Positions 42,773 to 48,754 of a stretch of DNA of 48,754 nt are shown here, piece after piece. Both the position numbers and the translations under genes were made by a program. The DNA is from Udaeobacter sp046731855. GTDB lineage: Bacteria; Verrucomicrobiota; Verrucomicrobiia; Chthoniobacterales; UBA10450. Every line of letters begins with the position of its first letter. Positions within the stretch are counted from its first letter, which is position 1. The notes beneath the pieces were generated by a model. It was given only the letters and a program-made list of their open reading frames with translations. It ran no database searches and was not told where the DNA came from. Where the stretch lies: positions 1 to 48,754 of the forward strand of contig JBKPLX010000063.1 of NCBI GenBank assembly GCA_046731855.1, written 5' to 3'.

Positions 42773-44056
42773 ATGATAATCCGATTTGCGATTCTCCCCT
42801 TGCTTCTGGCACTGAACCTTTCGATGTGCAAGAAGCAGGAAAACGTCTCCCAAGGCTCGCAGCAGGCGAGCGCCTCATCACCAACACCGGCTACCGCCGC
42901 CACTCCAGTCGCGGCGGCCCCTCCAAAGATTACCAAGCCGGTTGTCGATCAAACTGCCCAAGTGATCATTTTTTGTTATCACCGCCTGGTGGACAAGATC
43001 CGCTACCCCGGTACCGAGATCACACCTGCCGCGTTTGAAGCGCAGATGAAGCAATTGAAGGACGCGGGCATCACGGTCATTCCAATGCAGGATTTGATCG
43101 CCTGGAAGAAGGGCGAAAAGAACATCCCGCCGCGATGCGCAGTCGTTACCTTCGATGATGGCTGGAAATCCCAATACGAGGTCGCGTGGCCGATCATGAA
43201 GAAATACGGCTATCCGTTTACCATGTTCATTTATACCGAAGGCGTGCGCGGTGGCTCGTTAGGAGGTGGGGAAGCAATCACGTGGGAACAGCTTGCCGAC
43301 ATGCGCGACAACGGTGTGGACATTCAGGCACATTCCGCGACGCATCAGGACTTGCGCGAGGGCCATACTATAATGATAGCTAATCCGGGCGGAAAAAGGG
43401 CCCGAACGAAATTGACCGGACCACAATATGAACAATGGATGCAGAACGAAGTGGTCGGCTCCAAGCAACTGCTTGAGCAGCGCCTAGGCATCAAAGTGAA
43501 TTGCTTTGCCGTGCCGTTTGGGAATTACAACGAGCACGTTAAGGAGATTGCCCGAAATTCCGGTTACGAGGCGATGTTTACCGTTTACGGCCAACCCATC
43601 ACCTTTACGTCGCCGATGGATTCAATCGGTCGTTATGCGATTGAAGCGAACAAACCCAAGGTGTTTGAAGATGCGGTGAAAATGATCGGAACCTCAACTG
43701 GAGGCGCTGCAGCGGTTGCCGAAGTTGGCGCGAAAGATCTCTCGACTCAACCGGCAGATGGCGAAACGGTGCGCACGGCACTGCCGCTTATCAAAGCTAA
43801 CCTCAGCGCAATTGGTCAGATCGAGCCCGGCAGTGTGCAAATGCGCGTGAGCGGCCTGGGCGTTGTTCCCGCGAGTTTCGATCAGAAATCGGGCACGGTC
43901 TCATATCAAGTGACGCAAAAATTGCACGAGAAATCGTGCAGCGTGATTATCAGCGCGAAATCCCAGGGGAAAAAGGTCGAAGCGCATTGGACTTTCGGAA
44001 TCGAAGAAGGTGCAGCCGGAGGGGCGGCCTCGCCCATAGCGACGCCTAAAAAATAA
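42773..44056 (+). CDS. Polysaccharide deacetylase family lipoprotein
   Basis: 427 residues from ATG 42773, chosen because of the lipobox LNLSMC; the frame also extends to 42734. NodB-type motifs: FCYHRL and VVTFDDGW (motif 1), HSATHQDL (motif 2, metal His). The middle FAVPFGNYNEHVKEIARNSG is the motif-3 region. The C-terminal domain after about residue 310 resembles an Ig-like fold. It removes N- or O-acetyl groups from cell-wall or exo-polysaccharide. The neighbouring amidase also acts on the wall. Confidence 0.9.
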   Translation: MIIRFAILPLLLALNLSMCKKQENVSQGSQQASASSPTPATAATPVAAAPPKITKPVVDQTAQVIIFCYHRLVDKIRYPGTEITPAAFEAQMKQLKDAGITVIPMQDLIAWKKGEKNIPPRCAVVTFDDGWKSQYEVAWPIMKKYGYPFTMFIYTEGVRGGSLGGGEAITWEQLADMRDNGVDIQAHSATHQDLREGHTIMIANPGGKRARTKLTGPQYEQWMQNEVVGSKQLLEQRLGIKVNCFAVPFGNYNEHVKEIARNSGYEAMFTVYGQPITFTSPMDSIGRYAIEANKPKVFEDAVKMIGTSTGGAAAVAEVGAKDLSTQPADGETVRTALPLIKANLSAIGQIEPGSVQMRVSGLGVVPASFDQKSGTVSYQVTQKLHEKSCSVIISAKSQGKKVEAHWTFGIEEGAAGGAASPIATPKK

Positions 44057-44147
44057 TCGCGCTCCGTCGCGAGGGCGCGCTCGCCAGCGCGCAAGACGTT
44101 TGCGCCATCCAACAGGTACGTGCCGCGACACTTAATTTTTTAGCATC
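44057..44147. repeat. GC-rich repeat-like spacer before ffh
   Basis: GCGCTCCGTCGCGAGGGCGCGCTC with flanking GCGC pairs forms a hairpin region; the 12-mer at 44071-44082 recurs at 27484-27495 in the conserved unknown gene. Confidence 0.45.
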
Positions 44148-45470
44148 ATGTTCTCCCAACTCGCTGACAAACTTCAGGACGTCTTCAAAGAACTGCGTGG
44201 ACACGGAACGATCAGCGAATCGAACATCGATGCCGCATTACGGCACGTGCGCCTGGCTTTGCTCGAAGCCGACGTCGATTTTCAAGTCGCCAAGAGATTC
44301 ATTGCACGCGTCAAAGAAAAAGCGCTTGGAGAAGCCGTTCTTCGCAGCATTACGCCCGGGCAGCAGATCGTCAAAATTTTCCACGACGAATTAACTGCCT
44401 TGCTCGGAGGCGATGCCGCACCGGTTAATTTAGGAGATTCAGGTCGTATTTTGATCGTTGGCCTTAACGGGTCGGGCAAAACAACATCCTCTGCCAAGCT
44501 GGCACGTCTTCTGAAAAAGCAGGGTCGTACGCCAGTCTTAATTGCCTGCGATTTGCAACGACCTGCGGCGATCGAACAACTGGCAACGCTTGGAAAACAA
44601 ATCGACGTCCATGTATTCACGCCTGGTCCAGGCGAGAAGGATGTGGAGCGGGCTGCTGCTGCCGCATCCAGCAGGGCGAGTTCGGCGGGCACGCAAGTCG
44701 TGGAAATTTTCGATACAGCGGGTCGTCAGGAGATCGACGAAACGCTGATTCAAGAGCTGAAAAGGTTGAAAGAATTCTTAAACCCACAGGAAACGTTGCT
44801 GGTTGTTGACGCCGCCACTGGCCAGCAGGCAGTCAGCGTGGCGTCTCGTTTTAACGACGCTCTATCGATTACAGGAATCATTTTGACAAAGCTCGACGGC
44901 GACGCGCGAGGCGGCGCGGCATTATCGATGCGAGAAGTGACGCGGCAGCCAATCAAGTTTGCTGGAACCGGGGAGAAGCTTGATCAGTTTGAGCTCTTTG
45001 TTCCGGGGCGACTCGCAGGCCGAATTCTTGGAATGGGCGATGTCGTTAGTCTGGTCGAAAAAGCGGCGGAAGCGGTCGATGAAGAAGAAGCCGCCCGGTT
45101 GGAGCGGAAACTGCGGACCGCTTCGTTTGATTTCAATGATTTCCTGGCGCAGTTCAAGATGATGCGGCGGATGGGGCCGCTGGAGAATATTCTTGGCATG
45201 TTGCCGGGTATGGGTAATATGCAAGGCCTCTCTGTTGACGAGAAGCAGCTTAAGCGCACGGAAGCCATCGTGCTTTCGATGACGAACGAAGAGCGGACGC
45301 GCCCGGACATTTTGAATGCGCGGCGTCGTCAGCGCATCGCGCGCGGAAGCGGCTGCACCGTCACGGAGGTCAACGATTTGCTACGACGCTTTGATCAGAT
45401 GCGGAAGATGATGAAAAGCGCAGGCAAAATGAAAAAGATGATGGCGCAATTGGCGCGAATGAGAACTTAA
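44148..45470 (+). CDS. ffh: Signal recognition particle protein Ffh
   Basis: 440 residues. N domain (MFSQLADKLQDVFKELRG), G domain with GLNGSGKTTSSAKLA (G1), VEIFDTAGRQEID (G3) and LTKLDGDARGG (G4), then the Met-rich M domain (FKMMRRMGPLENILGMLPGM, and MRKMMKSAGKMKKMMAQLAR) that binds SRP RNA and signal sequences. It brings ribosomes making membrane proteins to the translocon. One base separates its stop from rpsP, so they form one operon. Confidence 0.97.
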   Translation: MFSQLADKLQDVFKELRGHGTISESNIDAALRHVRLALLEADVDFQVAKRFIARVKEKALGEAVLRSITPGQQIVKIFHDELTALLGGDAAPVNLGDSGRILIVGLNGSGKTTSSAKLARLLKKQGRTPVLIACDLQRPAAIEQLATLGKQIDVHVFTPGPGEKDVERAAAAASSRASSAGTQVVEIFDTAGRQEIDETLIQELKRLKEFLNPQETLLVVDAATGQQAVSVASRFNDALSITGIILTKLDGDARGGAALSMREVTRQPIKFAGTGEKLDQFELFVPGRLAGRILGMGDVVSLVEKAAEAVDEEEAARLERKLRTASFDFNDFLAQFKMMRRMGPLENILGMLPGMGNMQGLSVDEKQLKRTEAIVLSMTNEERTRPDILNARRRQRIARGSGCTVTEVNDLLRRFDQMRKMMKSAGKMKKMMAQLARMRT

Positions 45471-45471
45471 C

Positions 45472-45813
45472 ATGGCAGTTTCAATCAGATTACGCAGAGA
45501 AGGAGCAAAAAATCGCCCCTACTACAAAGTGGTAGTGGCGGACAGGCGCAGCCCCCGCGACGGGAAATTTATCGAGATCATCGGCGCGTACGATCCTAAG
45601 AAACCTGGTCACAATAGCACGTTGAAGATTGATCGAGTCGAATACTGGATTAGCAAGGGCGCACAGCCATCCGATACTGTGCGCAGCTTGATCAAAAAGA
45701 ATAAGAAAGCAACAGCGACCGCGGAACCGGCGCCCAAAGCGGAGCAAAAAGAGCAGCAACCCGTCCAGGAAAAATCATCACCTCCGGCGCCTCCGACCGA
45801 AGACGCCAGTTAG
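45472..45813 (+). CDS. rpsP: 30S ribosomal protein bS16
   Basis: 113 residues. Starts MAVSIRLRREGAKNRPYYKV and has the bS16 pattern VVADRRSPRDGKFIEIIGAY. The C-terminal 35 residues (Ala/Pro/Glu/Lys-rich) extend beyond the normal length of about 80, as is common in Verrucomicrobia and other phyla. Lies between ffh and a KH-domain gene. Confidence 0.96.
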   Translation: MAVSIRLRREGAKNRPYYKVVVADRRSPRDGKFIEIIGAYDPKKPGHNSTLKIDRVEYWISKGAQPSDTVRSLIKKNKKATATAEPAPKAEQKEQQPVQEKSSPPAPPTEDAS

Positions 45814-45993
45814 CGTCGGCGCGTTTGTTCAACTGGGTTCGCTTTTCACGAGCCGTAATCGGCGATGTGGCCTGCTGTGGAAAGTGGATGCCACAGCACT
45901 GAAATCTGGTTAAGCAAAAATTCATTTTATTCCTGTGCACTGTCGCGCCATAGCTGTTGTGCGAAGGTGGATTAGTGATTAGTTTTTCGGCGC

Positions 45994-46224
45994 ATGAGAG
46001 AGTTCCTCGAGTTCGTCATTCGCCAACTCATCGAATTTCCTGACGACATGGTTCTGACGGAAATTCCAAGCGGCAGAACCACGGTCTTTAAGCTGCAACT
46101 TCGACGAGGAGACGTGGGTCGCGTTATTGGGCGAGGCGGCCAGACCATTCAGGCTATTCGCGCGTTGCTTGCAAGTTCGGCTGCGCGCCATGGCCAGCGA
46201 GCGATCCTCGAGATCGTCGAGTAA
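45994..46224 (+). CDS. khpA: KH-domain RNA-binding protein KhpA-like
   Basis: 76 residues: a KH domain with the GxxG loop (GRVIGRGGQTIQAIRALL). KhpA binds RNA and is coupled to cell elongation in firmicutes; genes of this type sit between rpsP and trmD in many bacteria, as here. Starts ATG 45994. Confidence 0.88.
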   Translation: MREFLEFVIRQLIEFPDDMVLTEIPSGRTTVFKLQLRRGDVGRVIGRGGQTIQAIRALLASSAARHGQRAILEIVE

Positions 46225-46285
46225 GGCTTCGTCTTCGATTCATGATTGGACGTTAGCTGCAGGTCGTTCGACGTTTTCTTCCTAA

Positions 46286-47020
46286 GTGAAGATCGACATC
46301 CTGACATTGTTTCCCGACATCTGTCGCGCGCCTCTTGGCGAAAGCATCATGAAACGCGCTCAGGAAAATGAGATTATCGATCTTCGTATCCATAACCTGC
46401 GGGACTGGACCACGGACAAACATCACATCGTGGACGATGCACCGTTCGGCGGTGGCCAGGGAATGGTGATGAAACCGGAGCCGATTTTTGCGGCCGTTGA
46501 AGATCTCCGTGGCTCTAACCAGAAAGCGAGCAACGCCCAACCCTCAACATCCAACGTCCAACAATCGCGAGCCGCAAATTGCGAATCGAAAATCATCCTG
46601 ATGTCCCCGGCTGGCCGACGCTTTGATCAAAACATGGCGATGCAGCTTTCGCAGGAATCGCACCTCATCATTGTCTGCGGACATTACGAAGGAGTCGATC
46701 ACCGCGTGATTGAACATCTAGTGGACTTGGAAATTTCCGTCGGCGATTACGTGCTCACAAACGGAGCGATTGCAGCCGTGGTCCTCGTCGATGCAATCGT
46801 GCGTTTATTGCCTGGCGCGCTTGGTCACGAACAATCCGCGGTCGACGACAGTTTCAACCACGGATTACTGGAAACTCCACAGTACACGCGCCCGGCAGAA
46901 TTTCGCGGCTGGAAGGTTCCCCAAGTTCTGCTTTCCGGAAATCACGCTGAGATCACAAAGTGGCGTGAAGAACAGGCGCTCAAGCGTACCCGCGAAAATC
47001 GGCCGGATCTGCTCGGATAA
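46286..47020 (+). CDS. trmD: tRNA (guanine-N1)-methyltransferase TrmD, with repeat-derived insertion
   Basis: 244 residues, GTG start. The SPOUT trefoil-knot motifs are intact: APFGGGQGMVMKPEPIF, CGHYEGVDHRV, EISVGDYVLTNGAIAA and GLLETPQYTRPAEFRGW. It makes m1G37 in tRNAs with a G36G37. Between residues about 77 and 102 there is a sequence (SNAQPSTSNVQQSRAANCES) that the family lacks; the same units are found elsewhere in the window. The insertion lies in the loop between the first two knot motifs and need not kill the enzyme. Confidence 0.95.
   Translation: MKIDILTLFPDICRAPLGESIMKRAQENEIIDLRIHNLRDWTTDKHHIVDDAPFGGGQGMVMKPEPIFAAVEDLRGSNQKASNAQPSTSNVQQSRAANCESKIILMSPAGRRFDQNMAMQLSQESHLIIVCGHYEGVDHRVIEHLVDLEISVGDYVLTNGAIAAVVLVDAIVRLLPGALGHEQSAVDDSFNHGLLETPQYTRPAEFRGWKVPQVLLSGNHAEITKWREEQALKRTRENRPDLLG
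46514..46591. repeat. NAQ-type dispersed repeat within trmD
   Basis: The plus strand has CAACGCCCAACCCTCAACAT, CCAACGTCCAACA and then GCAAATTGCGAATCGAAAA. These are two known dispersed repeat types in series, both in frame. Copies of the first are at 28076-28112 and 29812-29859. Confidence 0.75.
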
Positions 47021-47044
47021 AATCCGGAAGGACAACCGGCGTTG

Positions 47045-48289
47045 CTATTGAGGCGCTTTCCCAAACACGACACACGCATTAATGCCGCCGAAACCGAACG
47101 AGTTACTCATTACGTATTTCAGTTCGGCTTCACGCCCGTGATTGGGCACAACATCGAGATCACAGGAGGGATCGTGATTTGCGTAGTTAATTGTAGGCGG
47201 GACCCATTGCCGATCTAAAGCGAGTGCGCAAAGCGCTGCCTCGATCGCGCCGGTCGCACCGAGCGGATGCGCGTAATAACCTTTTGTCCCACTAACCGGA
47301 ATTCGTCGCGCATGCTGGCCAAACACTTGTTTGATCGAAGCCGTTTCCGCGCTGTCGTTGAGCTGGGTCGAACTAGCATGCGCGTTGATGTAATCAATCC
47401 GGTCGGGCTGCAATTGCGCGTCGGCGAGCGCCTCACGCATCGCGCGAATGGACGATTCGCCGTTTGGCAGAGGCGAAGTCATATGGAAACCATCATTGTT
47501 TAGACTGTATCCGAGTACCTCAGCGTAAATGTGCACGCCGCGGGCGCGCGCATGTTCAAGCTCTTCGATGACGAGCGAAGCGCCACCCTCGCCCATTACA
47601 AATCCATCTCGCAACAAATCGAACGGCCGACAAGCGAAAGCGGGATCGCCTGGCCACCGGCTCATGGTTTTGATGATGTCGAACGCGCCAACGGTAATGG
47701 TAGTCAAAGGCGCTTCGGCCCCGCCGGCGACAATCACATCCGCAAAATCATCCCTGATGTAACGCAGCGCTTCGCCGACGGATACGGTTCCACTCGCGCA
47801 ACTGTTCGAATTTGTCGTGCCGACGCCGCGAAAGCCGAATTCGATCGCGATATTCGAGTGGGCCGAACCGCCGAATACCTGGACGGCAAGCGTAGGTTGA
47901 ACTCCGCGCGCGCCCTTTTTTAAATACCTGAGATACTGTTCTTCGGCCTTGCAAACGCCGCCAAGTGCTGTGCCGAAACTAACACCGATCCGGTCCTGCG
48001 GTTTTTCGCGGGAATACTCAACATGCGCATCATCGAGCGCGAGCTTTGCTGATCCGACCGCGAATTGTGCGTAGCGGTCCAGTCGTTTCAGACGTTGGGG
48101 AGAAAAAAACTCCTCTGGATCCCAATCACCAATCTCACCGGCTGAGCGCACGCGAAAAACGGTTGGATCAAAGCTGGTGATGGTATTGATGCCAGTCTTT
48201 TCCCCGAGAATTGCGTTCCAAAAATTCTCGCGTCCATGCCCAATGCAGGTAATGGGCCCAATTCCAGTGATTACAGCGCGTCGGCTCAT
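47045..48289 (-). CDS. Beta-ketoacyl-ACP synthase, FabF/KAS II-like
   Basis: 414 residues. Catalytic triad: Cys164 (NSNSCASGT), His304 (INAHASSTQLNDSAE) and His341 (GTKGYYAHPLGATGAIE), with Lys336. It condenses malonyl-ACP with acyl-ACP. Sequence features such as VFGGSAHSNIAIEFGFRG differ somewhat from housekeeping FabF, and the gene is ATGA-coupled to an SRPBCC protein rather than to acpP, so it may belong to a secondary (polyketide-like) pathway. The symbol is left open for this reason. Confidence 0.9.
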   Translation of the reverse strand: MSRRAVITGIGPITCIGHGRENFWNAILGEKTGINTITSFDPTVFRVRSAGEIGDWDPEEFFSPQRLKRLDRYAQFAVGSAKLALDDAHVEYSREKPQDRIGVSFGTALGGVCKAEEQYLRYLKKGARGVQPTLAVQVFGGSAHSNIAIEFGFRGVGTTNSNSCASGTVSVGEALRYIRDDFADVIVAGGAEAPLTTITVGAFDIIKTMSRWPGDPAFACRPFDLLRDGFVMGEGGASLVIEELEHARARGVHIYAEVLGYSLNNDGFHMTSPLPNGESSIRAMREALADAQLQPDRIDYINAHASSTQLNDSAETASIKQVFGQHARRIPVSGTKGYYAHPLGATGAIEAALCALALDRQWVPPTINYANHDPSCDLDVVPNHGREAELKYVMSNSFGFGGINACVVFGKAPQ

Positions 48290-48741
48290 GCAGTGACCTT
48301 GTTTGTGTTTGTCTCGACGTACGTTTTCATGCAGCGCAGTGTCTTATTTGCAATGTGATGAATAAAAAAATCGCCGATAATCTTGTCCGCGATTGGCTCT
48401 AAAATCTTCACGCGAAATGCCAGATCGTGTTTGATTTCGACCAACACTCCGTCTGGCACCTCCTGAAACGTCCAGACTACGCGCATCCCATTCGTGAATG
48501 CTTTCAAGTGATGGAAGCGAACTTCCACGCGGTCGCGATCGATGATTTGTTCGGAAGTCCACGAAATGGGAATGCCCGAGCGAGCCGCAGCCATTACGAC
48601 GACGTTTCGACTGGGACTATGTTCGAGGTAACGGATATAGCGATAGTGGGGGAGAATCCGCGGCCACAGCTCCAGGTTCGCTGCGGTCTCGAAAATCGTC
48701 ATTCTCGGTGCGCACATGATGATGGAGTTGGTCTTGTGCAT
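48286..48741 (-). CDS. SRPBCC-family protein (cyclase/START-like)
   Basis: 151 residues: MHKTNSIIMCAPRMTIFETA, NLELWPRILPHYRYIRYLEH, RVEVRFHHLKAFTNGMRVVW and LVEIKHDLAFRVKILEPIAD. The helix-grip fold is that of polyketide cyclases/aromatases and START-like proteins. It starts at ATG 48741, close to the window's end, so the upstream part of the operon is not visible. Its TGA overlaps the ketosynthase ATG, implying coupled translation. Whether it shapes an acyl chain is inferred from this neighbour. Confidence 0.82.
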   Translation of the reverse strand: MHKTNSIIMCAPRMTIFETAANLELWPRILPHYRYIRYLEHSPSRNVVVMAAARSGIPISWTSEQIIDRDRVEVRFHHLKAFTNGMRVVWTFQEVPDGVLVEIKHDLAFRVKILEPIADKIIGDFFIHHIANKTLRCMKTYVETNTNKVTA

Positions 48742-48754
48742 TGGAAGTGATCGC

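Overview
The window looks like a chromosomal piece from a soil-type member of the Verrucomicrobiota, most like the Spartobacteria/Chthoniobacterales group (the 'Udaeobacter'-like lineage). This is inferred from gene content and style: tandem TolB-like/TPR proteins, one of them fused to a class III nucleotide cyclase; a tail-fibre/S74-type protein; ELWxxDGT repeats; MetH split into two coupled genes; the ffh-rpsP-KH-trmD run; and many small dispersed palindromic repeats, several sitting inside reading frames. No species can be fixed from the sequence alone.

Layout. 1-3983: a cyclase/TolB/TPR protein cut by the left edge and a membrane TolB/TPR paralogue. 3984-10100 (minus): site-2 protease, NAD(P)HX repair enzyme, AmiC-type amidase, two envelope proteins of unknown function and an ACT-domain protein. 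10360-12237 (plus): VOC protein and lysS, followed by a 124-bp inverted repeat. 12461-19745: dodecin, DMT transporter, beta-barrel protein, haem c lipoprotein, beta-propeller, YdjM-like membrane protein, gluconokinase, a probable selenoprotein, and an acyltransferase. 19929-24669: ELWxxDGT protein, a truncated SDR, and a royal-jelly-type lactonase-like protein next to an ACS-family MFS transporter. 24775-26546: decaying DNA with a TPR pseudogene, a broken S74 protein and an intact 49-residue membrane protein. 26658-31012: a large conserved unknown, ruvA, an ArnT-like glycosyltransferase and a PAP2 phosphatase. 31013-36542: a gene-poor stretch with three tRNAs (Ser, Glu, Pro), two of which have their 3' ends repeated nearby as direct repeats, plus a PA0069-type radical SAM gene and a DUF2911 gene. 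36555-40384 (minus): metH in two parts with an ATGA overlap. 40654-44056: MFS transporter, second amidase, polysaccharide deacetylase. 44148-47020: ffh, rpsP, khpA, trmD. 47045-48741 (minus): ketosynthase and SRPBCC protein in an ATGA-coupled pair.

The strongest new observation is at 18033-18578. A carboxymuconolactone-decarboxylase/AhpD-like gene has one in-frame TGA exactly at the second cysteine of the family's CPFC redox motif. A perfect 7-bp hairpin with a GTG loop lies 18 nt after it, as expected for a bacterial SECIS, so this is probably a CxxU selenoprotein rather than a broken gene.

The second theme is repeat traffic. Short dispersed repeats have entered the reading frames of trmD, metH, the glycosyltransferase and a conserved unknown gene and are translated in frame. 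The 3' ends of tRNA-Ser and tRNA-Glu are duplicated about 1.1 and 1.5 kb downstream, bracketing short segments that look like remnants of site-specific integration.
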